Of a stretch of 64,000 bases of DNA, positions 1-8,751 are shown piece after piece. A program made the position numbers and the translations under genes. The DNA comes from an uncultured bacterium (lineage in GTDB: Bacteria > Bacillota > Clostridia > Lachnospirales > Lachnospiraceae). Every line of letters begins with the position of its first letter. Position 1 is the stretch's first letter. Below the pieces are notes generated by a model that saw only the letters and a program-made list of their open reading frames with translations, was not told the origin of the DNA and did no database searches. Where the stretch lies: contig CANRWP010000008.1 in NCBI GenBank assembly GCA_947643595.1, positions 1 through 64,000 of the forward strand. Reading direction: 5' to 3'.

Positions 1-531
1 CACAACCGTTTAGAGGCCGCCGTTCTGTTCGCTATCCAGTATCAAGTGAGCACCGCCGTTTCCTACTCGGAAATAGTAGCCCGTATCAATGCGGCCCCGC
101 TGAAAAAAAGTCAATCCCACCGCCTTAACGACCAGATAGCCGCAAAGGAAAAGGAATTGACGAAAATCACCCGCTACAAGCAGTCACTGTATCAAGACTG
201 GAAAGACGGGGAAATCTCCCAGCAGGAATACCGGGAAATGAAAGCCGATTATGAGCGGCAGGCCGCTGGGCTCTCGGATTTGCTGGCCCGGCTGACGGCT
301 GAACGGAAACAGCTTTCAAACGGCGTTGACCAGCAGCATCCCGCGCTGGTAGCCTTTGCGAAATATCAGAACATCGAAAAGCTGACCCGCGAAATCCTGA
401 TTGAATTGGTAGACCATATCAAGGTTTACGAAAACGGCAATATCAGCGTTCATTTTAAGTTTGCGGACGAGTTCCGCCGGATTGCCGAGTACATTGAAAT
501 CAACACCACTGACACCGCCGAGGCGGGCTGA
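1..531 (+). CDS. Large serine recombinase, C-terminal part (cut by window start)
   Basis: Frame 1 is open from the first base, so this is the last 176 residues of a longer protein and not a small gene starting at 46. The sequence has the long alpha-helical region of clostridial large serine recombinases (about residues 45-110 of the fragment, rich in K/E/Q, coiled-coil-like) followed by the DUF4368-type tail with the pattern LVDHIKVYENGNISVHF. These enzymes integrate and excise Tn4451/Tn6218-like mobilisable elements. The catalytic serine domain and zinc ribbon lie outside the window. The gene stops at 531, about 50 bp before an ANT(6) remnant, as expected for a recombinase lying at the end of its element. 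Family call is firm; the element type is inferred. Confidence 0.88.
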   Translation, partial: HNRLEAAVLFAIQYQVSTAVSYSEIVARINAAPLKKSQSHRLNDQIAAKEKELTKITRYKQSLYQDWKDGEISQQEYREMKADYERQAAGLSDLLARLTAERKQLSNGVDQQHPALVAFAKYQNIEKLTREILIELVDHIKVYENGNISVHFKFADEFRRIAEYIEINTTDTAEAG

Positions 532-583
532 CCCCCGCCAAAGCATAAAATCCCTTTGGCAGTGTGTTTTCCTAATAAAACGC

Positions 584-934
584 AATCTTATGGATGTGAT
601 AAATTTCGTCCTAAGACCGCATTTAAAACGCCTATTAGAATAGGAAATTGGTATGGAACATAATTTTTCTGTTAGTGTAGGTAAGTCCGGCAAATATTTC
701 AAAAAATATTTATCGGAAGATAAGTATAGACCATTTCTTGTAACATACTCTATCGCAGAAATTGAGTCAATATGGAATTCTGTTTTTGGAATGTGTAATT
801 TATTTCAATGTACAGCAGTAGAATTTAGGAAAAAGCAAAATTTTTCATATGATTTTGAACAAGCAAAAAATAGCTTGAATTTTTTACAGCATGTAAGAAA
901 ACTACCAGTCAACGCAAAAGAAATATATCCATAA
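584..934 (+). pseudogene. ANT(6)-type aminoglycoside 6-adenylyltransferase remnant
   Basis: The open part from 653 encodes MEHNFSVSVGKSGKYFKKYL, then a WNSVFGMCNLF block and an end of the type LPVNAKEIYP, which is the C-terminal third of ANT(6)/AadE streptomycin adenylyltransferases. The same frame upstream (584-640) continues the family pattern (MDVINFVLRPHLKRLLE) and is interrupted by TAG at 641-643, exactly where the family usually has a tryptophan (TGG). So this is a decayed gene whose N-terminal half is absent, with a one-base amber change. The DNA is clearly more AT-rich than its neighbours, which suggests foreign origin. It begins about 50 bp after the recombinase gene, so the recombinase element may have disrupted it. 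No resistance is expected from this copy. Confidence 0.78.
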
Positions 935-1094
935 TTTTACGTATTACAGTTTGTCGGGGAAATTCAAAACAGTAAAATGATATAAAAATTGAATATTATT
1001 TACCGTTGGTAGCGATTTATTTTAACAATTAATCAGCTACCTTTTTTGTTTTCAGAAACCACCAACACAGCACAGAAAGAATGAGGTATCAGAA

Positions 1095-1436
1095 ATGATT
1101 AAGAGCAAGAATGACGCAAGCAAAAATTTAGAAAAGGCATTGCAGGCATTGGAACAGGCGAAACAGCTTGTAGCCAACGAAAAGAAAAAGCAGAACGAGA
1201 AGAAACGCAAAGCCGAGAATCACCACAAGTATATCATGGGCGGCATTATCGTGAAGTATTTCCCCGACTGCTACCGCTATGACGAGGGCGAGTTAAACCG
1301 TATCTTATCGGTTGCCTTGCAGACAAAGGAGTGTCAGCAGATTATCTCTAAAATCAAAGCGGAAAGCCGAGAAACTTCTCCCCCGCAACCCACTCTCCTC
1401 AATGCCGAAAATGAAAGCGAGGGCGGTACAGAATGA
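1095..1436 (+). CDS. DUF3847 family protein of mobilisable elements
   Basis: 113-residue soluble protein. Residues 5-45 form a very basic, lysine/glutamate-rich helix, likely coiled coil; residues 46-85 carry the more conserved block (HHKYIMGGIIVKYFPDCYRY); the tail is disordered. This matches DUF3847 proteins, small genes that in clostridial mobilisable elements usually stand just upstream of the relaxase (mobA). The start ATG at 1095 follows AGAATGAGG (SD-like, good spacing). Here the downstream side is a hairpin-rich stretch and then the unrelated surface-glycan operon on the other strand; no relaxase is seen, so the element looks truncated. Function is unproven; an accessory role in mobilisation is inferred from context only. 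Confidence 0.7.
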   Translation: MIKSKNDASKNLEKALQALEQAKQLVANEKKKQNEKKRKAENHHKYIMGGIIVKYFPDCYRYDEGELNRILSVALQTKECQQIISKIKAESRETSPPQPTLLNAENESEGGTE

Positions 1437-1450
1437 CAAGGTAACGTATT

Positions 1451-1835
1451 CACCCCGTTTACGGGGTGCGCACAGATATACCACCAGAGGTGGTATGTGC
1501 GCTCTCCGAGGGGCAAGTTTCACTTGCATGGACTCCTGCGGAGGGCGTTGTCTGCCTTGCGGCAGCCAAAAGGGGAAACGACAATTCCCCTTCGCAAGCT
1601 GCGCTTGCTACCCTTTAGTGAACTTTAAATGATATAGAAGATATGATCACAAGTGCTATGAATGCTGACGTCTCAGGGCTCTGCCCTAAGAACCCGCAAG
1701 GGACCAGTCCCTTGACCCACTTGCTGGGGTCTGCCCAGACCCGTCCATGCCGGAAGCGCGGAAAAGGATGTTCTGAGAGCCTTATGTCAAGAGACTTTCG
1801 CGGCATAACAGGGCGGTCAGATACTGCCGCCCATA
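1451..1835. repeat. Array of short hairpins in mobile-element DNA, possible oriT region
   Basis: Gene-free stretch (1437-1913) dense in small inverted repeats. Seen directly: CACCCCGT/ACGGGGTG (1451-1468), a two-part stem GCGCACA..TGTGCGC with inner TACCACC/GGTGGTA (1468-1502), GCAAGT/ACTTGC (1513-1527), CTCC/GGAG (1533-1543), TGCC/GGCA (1553-1564), then AGGGGAA/TTCCCCT, GCAAGC/GCTTGC, GGGC/GCCC near 1677, AAGGGA/TCCCTT near 1700, and GGGCGG/CCGCCC near 1810-1835. Such hairpin fields commonly lie between DUF3847 and the relaxase gene in clostridial mobilisable elements. The open frames overlapping it look like by-products. Origin-of-transfer function is an inference. Confidence 0.5.
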
Positions 1836-1913
1836 GCATACCTAATTTTGAAAGGTAGCGTAAAATAGCTCATATCATTTCCCAATTAATATAATTTATT
1901 TATTTTTAACAGA

Positions 1914-2510
1914 TCATAACCTGTACCCTTCTCTCTCCACCATTTCCAGACATGCTTTTGTCACATACTCTTTATACTTATACTCCACTTTCTCCCCATA
2001 ATTTTCTTCCCGCATACTGATCCTCGTATCCGTAAACTCCGTACAAGGCGCCAGCTTTTTCACGTATCTGGCCAGCGCATTATAGACTTTTGTCAGACAT
2101 TCCGGCCTTGGGATATATTCTCCATCCTCACCATAATATCCCGTTATACAGTATATCCTCGCCCGCATGATCTCTCTTCTCCCCCGCATTCCGCAGACGC
2201 CTGCCTGCTCTCTCAGGACAAAAGAATAATCCGCCTCGATAACAGCGTTGCCAGTAGCACTGAAGCCATGGTCCAGCCGCTCCATCCCATTATATATTTT
2301 AATCTTCACATCCCCCGCCTCCGGAAGATGAAAATAGTAATTGATGCGCTTATGTTTTCCGTAGGGCACAACTATGCCGATATCACCGCTCTCCGTGACC
2401 TTCCCCGCATCCAGATCCTCCCTGATGATCCTGCAGCCCAGATCAAGCGCTTTTTGCGCCAACAGCAAAAAGTTGTCGTAATCCATCCAGTAGTTGATCT
2501 GCTTACCCAT
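1914..2510 (-). CDS. Conserved hypothetical protein, last gene of operon A
   Basis: 198-residue soluble protein without a signal peptide or membrane segment. I do not recognise the family with certainty. It starts MGKQINYWMDYDNFLLLAQKAL, has a central beta-rich part with several aromatic residues and a helical C-terminus. Its start codon overlaps the stop of the acyltransferase gene by 8 nt (ATGGGTAA), which points to translational coupling and membership of the same operon. It is the last gene before the mobile-element remnant, so it may be an accessory or late addition. No catalytic motif is visible. Confidence 0.6.
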   Translation of the reverse strand: MGKQINYWMDYDNFLLLAQKALDLGCRIIREDLDAGKVTESGDIGIVVPYGKHKRINYYFHLPEAGDVKIKIYNGMERLDHGFSATGNAVIEADYSFVLREQAGVCGMRGRREIMRARIYCITGYYGEDGEYIPRPECLTKVYNALARYVKKLAPCTEFTDTRISMREENYGEKVEYKYKEYVTKACLEMVEREGYRL

Positions 2511-3594
2511 CCAGACTTCTCCTATCCCGCTTCCTCCCGAGCAAAAACGGAAAAAACCTGTTGATTGCCAGAATACAGAACACTTCCAGAATCAAAATAA
2601 CCCCGATCACATTCACAAAGAAAAATACTCGGTTCCCCATCGGAATGAAACCGTCGATCCGGTTTGCCAGGTTCAGACCGATATACAGAAAATAGAAATC
2701 GATATGAGTCGCCATGACGATCAGCGAATTTTTTCCAAAAAACAGTAACGGCTTAAAAGGCGGACAGCTCCTGCAGATCAGGACGATCCCCACAAAGGAG
2801 AGCACAGCCGCCAGATAAGATAAAGCGGGAATCTCCCCAAAGCTCAGGCTGCGGAAATCAAAATAACTGTTTGCCACGCTGAACGGAATTCCCGCAAGAA
2901 ACAAAACGATCCCGGCCGCAAGCTGCCCCGCAAAAGGAATTCTTTTCTCTCCCTCCCAGAACGCCCTGAAAATCTCATACAAAAAATAGCCGGCGCACAC
3001 AAAGGGCAGCGCGTAGACAGCTCTCAAAAAAGTCCTCATCAGACACAGCGACGCGTAGAGCAGTCTTTCCGACAGGAAAAACCCCTCCAGCGGTTTCAGC
3101 GCATTGTTTGCCAGAAATGACACAAATGTCAGAATAAGGCAGGTGAGAACAGTTAGGATCTGCGCATATTTCCGCCTTCCGAACATCTTCCGCGAAAAGA
3201 TGAAGATGTTCTCCGCCAGAAAAAGAGCCGGCAGAAACCAGAGCACGGAGCTTCCCCAGAGCGTGACCAGATCATTCACCCCCGCCCACACTTCTCTGAT
3301 CTCGGAGATTCCAAACAGGACGCGCAGAAGATCCCGCACAATATAGATCAGACTGAAATACAAAAAGGGAAGCAGCAGGGAGCGCCCCTTCCTCCCCAAA
3401 ACCTCTTTCCAGCTTTTTCCCGGCTCTCCCCCTCTGGCGATCAGCATCCCGGAGGAGAGAAAGAAAAGCGGGGGCGCCACAGAGGAGATCCACCAGATCG
3501 CCTGCAGCGGCACTGTGCTCGAGTGCATGATCACTATGCCGAGTATCCCCACTCCCTTCACCATATCCATATATTCCAAACGTTTTTTTGTCAT
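2503..3594 (-). CDS. Acyltransferase 3 family membrane protein
   Basis: 363 residues, about ten hydrophobic segments. The N-terminus has the family signature RLEYMDMVKGVGILGIVIMH, with the conserved histidine in the first membrane helix, and a typical SSGMLIARGG block near residue 50. These proteins move acetyl, succinyl or similar acyl groups across the membrane to sugars. In this operon the likely target is the exported glycan. It lies 45 bp downstream of a GT2 gene and overlaps the following gene by 8 nt. The acyl donor and exact sugar cannot be told from sequence. Confidence 0.85.
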   Translation of the reverse strand: MTKKRLEYMDMVKGVGILGIVIMHSSTVPLQAIWWISSVAPPLFFLSSGMLIARGGEPGKSWKEVLGRKGRSLLLPFLYFSLIYIVRDLLRVLFGISEIREVWAGVNDLVTLWGSSVLWFLPALFLAENIFIFSRKMFGRRKYAQILTVLTCLILTFVSFLANNALKPLEGFFLSERLLYASLCLMRTFLRAVYALPFVCAGYFLYEIFRAFWEGEKRIPFAGQLAAGIVLFLAGIPFSVANSYFDFRSLSFGEIPALSYLAAVLSFVGIVLICRSCPPFKPLLFFGKNSLIVMATHIDFYFLYIGLNLANRIDGFIPMGNRVFFFVNVIGVILILEVFCILAINRFFPFLLGRKRDRRSLDG

Positions 3595-3639
3595 CCTTTT
3601 CCCTCTGTTGTTTTCCGAGCCGCCCTATCTTTGCAGTGT

Positions 3640-5664
3640 TCATACCTTCAGTGCGTAGTCGCTCCTGTCCAGTGAGAAGTTCGGATTGTAGTAGGGATCA
3701 CCCTTCTCGAGCTGCTCCTGCCATTTCTCCCGGAATCTCGCCGATTCCTCGTCATACCGCTTCGCCTTCTCGCCCGCGTCGTCCATTCCCCTGGAGATGG
3801 ATTCAAAATGGTACAGTTCGCAGTACGGATTCCACACATTGAGCAGCCCCTTCTCCCGCAGCCGCAGGCAGAAGTCCACATCGTTGAGCGCCACCGCGAA
3901 ACTCTCATCCAGACCTCCCAATTCTTCGTAGAGCGCCCGCTTCACCATCAGACATGCCCCTGTCACCGCGGTCACATTCTGGGCGTAGCAGAGTCTGCCC
4001 ATATATCCGAGATTGGTCTGGGCCACACGGTAGTGGGTGTGTCCCGCCGTGCGATGGGCGCCCAGCCCGATCACAATACCCGCATGCTGGATCGTCTTAT
4101 CCGCGTAGTAGAGCTTCGCCCCCACCGCCCCCACATCATCCCGCTGTGCATACATCAAAAGCTCCTCCAGCCAGTTGATCGAGATCACCTGGGTATCGTT
4201 GTTCAGCAGCACCAGATATTCCCCGGCTGCAAAAGAGGCGCCGAAATTGTTGATCCTCGAGTAATTGAACTCCCCCTCATAGCGCACGATTCTGATATTT
4301 TCCTGCCCTTCCAGCGTCCTGTAGTAATTCTCTATCTCCTCTGTGACAGAGTTGTTCTCCACGATGATGATCTCGTAGTTATCGTAAGTGGACTGTTTCC
4401 GGACAGAATCCACGCACCTCGAGAGGTCCTCCACATGGTCTTTATTCGGAATCACGATCGATATCTTCGGATTGCCCAGCACTTCATACTTAATGCGGAA
4501 GATCGTCTCAAAAGCCTTCGTGCCGGCGATCTCGAAGTTCCGGAATCCGCAGGTCTGCAGATGATCCGCCACAGCGCCTCTCGCCGCCTCGATGGCGTAG
4601 CTTTTCGCATTGATATCCGCCGCCACGCTGGCCTTGTGGGAGCGCCAGTAGTACAGCAGTTTCGGCACATGCACCACATGCTTTGCCCTGGAAGTGAGCC
4701 GCAGTATCATATCATGATCCTGGCTGCCGTCGTAGGCGGATCGAAACAGCTCCATCCCCTCGAGCAGCTCTCTGTCAAACACGCTGAAATGACAGATATA
4801 ATTGTTTGCCCGCAGATTGTCGATGGAAAAATCCGGTTTGAAGTGCAGCGTAAGCATATCGTCTATGGTCTTGTTTCCCCTGAACGTCGTCTCGTCACAG
4901 TAGATATAGTCCGCATCCTCCTCACAGATTTTCTTCATATATTCGTACAGCGCCGAGGGGTGCAGTATGTCGTCATGATCGAACAGCCCGATATAATCCC
5001 CCTTCGCCATCTTCAGGCACTCATTCGTATTCCCCGATATGCCCTCATTTTTCTCCAGCTTCCGGTAGCAGATCCGTCCGTCCTTCGCCGCGTACTCTTT
5101 GCAGATCTCCCCCACAAAGCCATGTTCCCCGTCGGAGCCGTCCGCCAGACAGAGCTGCCAGTTTTCGTAGGTCTGGTTTACCACCGAATTAAGCATCTCC
5201 GTCAAAAACTTCTTCGGCGTATTGTAGAGCGGCACCAGAATGCTGAAACAGATCTCCCTGGAAAAGGTTTCCTCCCGCTGTCTCTCCGCTTCCTCCGCAG
5301 TCGGAAAACTGGCCGTCCCGTGTTTTGTCCGCGCCTTTTTCTCGATCATCTTACTCCGGATCTTTCTGGCGATCCCTTTCGGCGAGCCGTAATTCCCCAC
5401 CCGCTCCTTCGTACGCTTCACCCAATGATAAAAGCTCCGCAAAGGTTTCGCCAGCTTCCAGACACCGCTTCCCTTGATCCGTTCCAGCTTCCCCGACAGA
5501 TCCTCCACCTGCGCGTTGGCGTCCGCAAGGCGCCCCGTCAGGTTTGCCGATTTTTTTCTCTCCCGGAAATAGGCCTCTCGGTACCAGACAAGCTGCTGCT
5601 CCTCCGACATCTCCTCCGGTCTGATCTCCGCCAAATTTTTCTGATTCTCTTCCAATTTATCCAT
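3640..5664 (-). CDS. Two-domain GT2 glycosyltransferase (rhamnosyltransferase-like)
   Basis: 674 residues with no membrane helix. Residues 1-60 are helical and probably coiled coil. Two GT2 (GT-A) domains follow: the first at about 138-350 with ILVPLYNT and metal-binding DHDD at 229-232; the second at about 400-640, WbbL/rhamnosyltransferase-like, with ISIVIPNKDH, NND at 488-490 and the NDVDFC block at 594-599. Both domains keep their nucleotide and metal motifs, so the protein could add two sugars. A dTDP-rhamnose-type donor would fit the rml genes of the same operon. It is the first of the downstream trio of large GT2 genes and probably acts in the cytoplasm before ABC export. Confidence 0.87.
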   Translation of the reverse strand: MDKLEENQKNLAEIRPEEMSEEQQLVWYREAYFRERKKSANLTGRLADANAQVEDLSGKLERIKGSGVWKLAKPLRSFYHWVKRTKERVGNYGSPKGIARKIRSKMIEKKARTKHGTASFPTAEEAERQREETFSREICFSILVPLYNTPKKFLTEMLNSVVNQTYENWQLCLADGSDGEHGFVGEICKEYAAKDGRICYRKLEKNEGISGNTNECLKMAKGDYIGLFDHDDILHPSALYEYMKKICEEDADYIYCDETTFRGNKTIDDMLTLHFKPDFSIDNLRANNYICHFSVFDRELLEGMELFRSAYDGSQDHDMILRLTSRAKHVVHVPKLLYYWRSHKASVAADINAKSYAIEAARGAVADHLQTCGFRNFEIAGTKAFETIFRIKYEVLGNPKISIVIPNKDHVEDLSRCVDSVRKQSTYDNYEIIIVENNSVTEEIENYYRTLEGQENIRIVRYEGEFNYSRINNFGASFAAGEYLVLLNNDTQVISINWLEELLMYAQRDDVGAVGAKLYYADKTIQHAGIVIGLGAHRTAGHTHYRVAQTNLGYMGRLCYAQNVTAVTGACLMVKRALYEELGGLDESFAVALNDVDFCLRLREKGLLNVWNPYCELYHFESISRGMDDAGEKAKRYDEESARFREKWQEQLEKGDPYYNPNFSLDRSDYALKV

Positions 5665-5716
5665 TACCTGTTCTTTCTATTACATTATATATCAATACAC
5701 CGGCAGACACCTCAAT

Positions 5717-8176
5717 CTATCCGTCTATTTCCTGCCTCACATCGCTGCGCTGATAATACATCTTCCCACTGCTCACATTCCGATACAACATACCGATCCT
5801 GTACTCCCCGGAAACAATATCTTCTTTCAACACCCTGCACACAAATCCGGACAGCGCAATATTTTTCTGCTGCGGAAGGATTTCTTCCACATCCGGCCTG
5901 AGCCTCTCCTTCACCGGCACCCTGTAATAAAAATCTCCCTGCTCCGGCTCCATTACCAGCCATCTCTCAAACAGGCAGTTGTCCTCCCAGAGAATATAAC
6001 ACCAGCCTTCCGCTTCCACGATATCCGGCTCCTCCAGATAGATCTTATGCTGCTTCCCCGCCCGCTCCACGGTCAGCATCACTGCGCCGGAGAGTATTTT
6101 TTGCAGCGTCCCTTTTCCCTCTGTTTTCTCAGGGGCCGATGTGGACAACAGTCTCTCATACGGGTAGTGATAACCGATATGATAATCCGGCGCATTGTCC
6201 GTGAGCTGTTCACTGTAGTAGGGATCAAATTTATGGAACAGCGGGTGTTTGTCATAGAGATTTGTCTTTTCCTGTATCAGCCTGCGCCATTTTTCCTCCG
6301 ACAGGTCGTCGATCCCGCGGCTTGCAGACTCATGATGTAAAAGCACCGCATCGTTTCGGAGTACGTTCCGATAACCCGCCTCCGCCAGCTTAAAGCAAAA
6401 ATCCACATCGTTGTAAGCGACTGCCATCTCCCCATCCAGACCGCCCGCTTCCTCATAGACGGATTTTCTGACGAGCAGACAGGCCGCCGTCACCGCTATC
6501 ATATCGTAAGTCACCGTATTGTGTCCGTAGTAGTAGGCCCGGTCATCCGGGAAGGTCGTCAGTTTATGCGACGGTCCGATGTGCATGTTGGTGACGCCTG
6601 CATGCTGTATTTTCTCCTTCTCCGGATACCACAGCTTTGCTCCCACCGCGCCTGTCCCGGGCAGAAGCGCCTGTCCCAGCATAATGCGCAGCCAGTTTCT
6701 CTCGATGATCTCCACGTCGTCGTTGAGCAGCAGGATATATTCACCCTCCGCTTCCCGCACTCCGGCATTGCACATGGCGGAGAAATTGAAATCCATGGGA
6801 CAATATATATAACGGGTCTTTCCTTTTAAAGATTCCAGAAAGGCCTGAATAGTTTGCCGGTTTTCCTCACTGCTCCCGTTGTCCACCACGATAAATTCCA
6901 CACTGTCCCGTGATCCCGGCAGGAATGTACGCTCCAGAAAAGAACCGATACAGTTTTTCAAAAGTTCCGGATGATCCTTCGACAGGATGACCGCCGATAC
7001 AAGAGGGCCGCTTTCTTTGCCGTATATCTCACCTTTCGGCACGACAGACCAGACATCCGGATGCACTGTCTGATACGGTTCACTTGCATAACGCATGTTA
7101 TTTATAAAATCCTGTTTTAATTTTATATATTCCTTTTCATACCCCCAGAATTCCGGATTCGCTTCTCTCCGCATCCTGCCCGTCTCCAGATAGTATTCCC
7201 GATCCGCCGGCATCTCAAAGTCCGCCTCAACATTTCGATGGTATAAAATCAGATCCAGACACACGATCTCCGGGGAACGGCACTCTCCGGGGCAAGTTTC
7301 TCTCCTTTCACCGTAGTAAAAACCGGTCTGCCAGATATTGCTCTTATCATACACCGCCGTCTCCGGCTTCTCAAAATACGGTTTTAACAGCCGCAGCGCA
7401 AAGTCATACAGGTTGGGCAGCGCGTCCGCATAGCCGAACAGGGATGTCTGCTCCGCCCATCTCCTGTCCACCGCGAAATAACTTCCGAAATAGAAAAATC
7501 CCAGCAGTGTATCCGGCGACCAGCATGGCTTAAACCATGGAAAACATCTCTTTCCTCCGGCTCTGTGGTCCTCCGCCCCGTAGAGCAGTTTTGTGTCCGG
7601 GTAAGCGCTGAACCATTCCTCTATAAAAGTGACCGCCTGTTCGTCCAGCTCTCCCGGATGGGCGGCGAACAGCAGGATATCCGGCTCTTTTCTGTCCGCC
7701 CGATGTACCGTGCTGCCCAGAGCGTGGGAGAGGCTCGTGATTCCCGCCAGTCTCCGGTAGGAGATCACCTTGCAGGTGCGCCGTTTTTCCTCGCCTTTCT
7801 GTCCCAGAGCCCCCCGATATTTTTCCCACAGCGCGGGCTCCTCCTCCCTGATCCACTGGCTGTAACTGTCCCTCTGACAGCGCAGACGCTCCCGATAGGA
7901 CGCCGTGAATTCCTCCGGCGTCTCCTCTCTCTTCTGCTCCCCGCGCAAAAGCACAGATGCCGTATGCCGAATCTTTCGATATCCCCTCGTAAACAGAGAG
8001 GGAAATCGGGAGATCCTGTAGAGAGGGTTCGCGCAGATCGCCACATACTTCGCCTGCAGCTCTTCCCTCTTTCCCTCCGCATCCGCCACCTTTCCGGCCA
8101 GCACGGTATTTTTCTTTTTTTCCGCTTCGTACGCTCTCTGATAATACTCAGTCCAATTATAGTTCATAAAAATCAC
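5717..8176 (-). CDS. GT2 glycosyltransferase with degenerate N-terminal GT domain and C-terminal beta module
   Basis: 819 residues. Helical residues 1-45; a GT2-like but degenerate region at about 150-340 (WFKPCWSPDTLLGFFYFGS is recognisable, yet the usual YSDED-type metal motif has become YGAED); a WbbL-like GT2 domain at about 390-650 with VSAVILSKDH, NDD at 485-487 and NDVDFC at 589-594; and a beta-rich tail at about 720-815 with RPDVEEILPQ and SGEYRIGML. The same architecture occurs in the gene ending at 8752, so the two are paralogues. The listed start is GTG at 8176; ATG at 8167 (MNYNW) is also possible. Probably a cytoplasmic sugar transferase of the exported glycan. Confidence 0.85.
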   Translation of the reverse strand: MIFMNYNWTEYYQRAYEAEKKKNTVLAGKVADAEGKREELQAKYVAICANPLYRISRFPSLFTRGYRKIRHTASVLLRGEQKREETPEEFTASYRERLRCQRDSYSQWIREEEPALWEKYRGALGQKGEEKRRTCKVISYRRLAGITSLSHALGSTVHRADRKEPDILLFAAHPGELDEQAVTFIEEWFSAYPDTKLLYGAEDHRAGGKRCFPWFKPCWSPDTLLGFFYFGSYFAVDRRWAEQTSLFGYADALPNLYDFALRLLKPYFEKPETAVYDKSNIWQTGFYYGERRETCPGECRSPEIVCLDLILYHRNVEADFEMPADREYYLETGRMRREANPEFWGYEKEYIKLKQDFINNMRYASEPYQTVHPDVWSVVPKGEIYGKESGPLVSAVILSKDHPELLKNCIGSFLERTFLPGSRDSVEFIVVDNGSSEENRQTIQAFLESLKGKTRYIYCPMDFNFSAMCNAGVREAEGEYILLLNDDVEIIERNWLRIMLGQALLPGTGAVGAKLWYPEKEKIQHAGVTNMHIGPSHKLTTFPDDRAYYYGHNTVTYDMIAVTAACLLVRKSVYEEAGGLDGEMAVAYNDVDFCFKLAEAGYRNVLRNDAVLLHHESASRGIDDLSEEKWRRLIQEKTNLYDKHPLFHKFDPYYSEQLTDNAPDYHIGYHYPYERLLSTSAPEKTEGKGTLQKILSGAVMLTVERAGKQHKIYLEEPDIVEAEGWCYILWEDNCLFERWLVMEPEQGDFYYRVPVKERLRPDVEEILPQQKNIALSGFVCRVLKEDIVSGEYRIGMLYRNVSSGKMYYQRSDVRQEIDG

Positions 8177-8218
8177 CAGCTTATCATTTCTTAATCCTTT
8201 TCGGATCTCTCTCCAACT

Positions 8219-8725
8219 TCAAACCTTCACCTCATACCCGAGCTCCCGCAATACCAGCTCATTGTCAATCACCTCATGATAAACTCCATCCGCCGGCGCA
8301 AAACCGTTTTTTTGATACAGCAAAGCCGCCGGCACATTACAATCCACAACAAACAGCCGCAGATATTCCGCCCCGAGATTCTTCGCCGTCTCTTTCGCTC
8401 TTTTCAGCATCAGGCTTCCCACGCCCTGTCTCAGGCAGCATACATTCACGCCAAAGCGGTCGAGATACAACGCCTTCGCGTGATCATCCTCCCACTTCAC
8501 AACCCCCTCGCCTGCACTTGAATCACACAGGGAAAACGCCGCCATAATATTATTATTCTCCGCTAAAAGATATAACCTGCCATCTGCTATATCCCCCTCC
8601 AGAAACTCAAAGGGATAGATCTCATCCCAGATCCGGAAGCCGTCCTCATTCATCTTTCTGACGATCTCTCTATACATCTCCCTAAGCTGCCCCAGATCTT
8701 CCGGGACTGCCAGCCTGTAATCCAT
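8219..8725 (-). CDS. GNAT family N-acetyltransferase
   Basis: 168 residues starting MDYRLAVPEDLGQLREMY. I chose the ATG at 8725 because it has a GAGGGGG Shine-Dalgarno a few bases upstream and follows the end of the preceding GT2 gene by 26 bp; a longer frame to 8959 would lie inside that GT2 gene. The GNAT core is visible: a beta strand with DRFGVNVCCLRQGVGSLML, where the acetyl-CoA loop Q/RxxGxG appears as RQGVGS, and the later NVPAALLYQKNGF block. Small-molecule N-acetyltransferases of this kind modify amines. The target may be an amino sugar, but it could be unrelated. Confidence 0.8.
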   Translation of the reverse strand: MDYRLAVPEDLGQLREMYREIVRKMNEDGFRIWDEIYPFEFLEGDIADGRLYLLAENNNIMAAFSLCDSSAGEGVVKWEDDHAKALYLDRFGVNVCCLRQGVGSLMLKRAKETAKNLGAEYLRLFVVDCNVPAALLYQKNGFAPADGVYHEVIDNELVLRELGYEVKV

Positions 8726-8751
8726 ATGCCCCCTCTTTCCCTTCCTCTCCT

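Noticed and set aside
46-531. A complete 161-residue gene starting at 46
   Set aside because: The frame is open to base 1 and the sequence is the C-terminal part of a large recombinase, so the start is internal.
1643-1858. Small plus-strand gene in the hairpin region
   Set aside because: The frame runs through several inverted repeats and has no family pattern; better explained as non-coding element DNA.
3808-5901. 697-codon plus-strand open frame opposite the GT2 genes
   Set aside because: Antisense to a gene with intact GT2 motifs; histidine/arginine-rich composition without domains; a by-product of GC-rich codon use.
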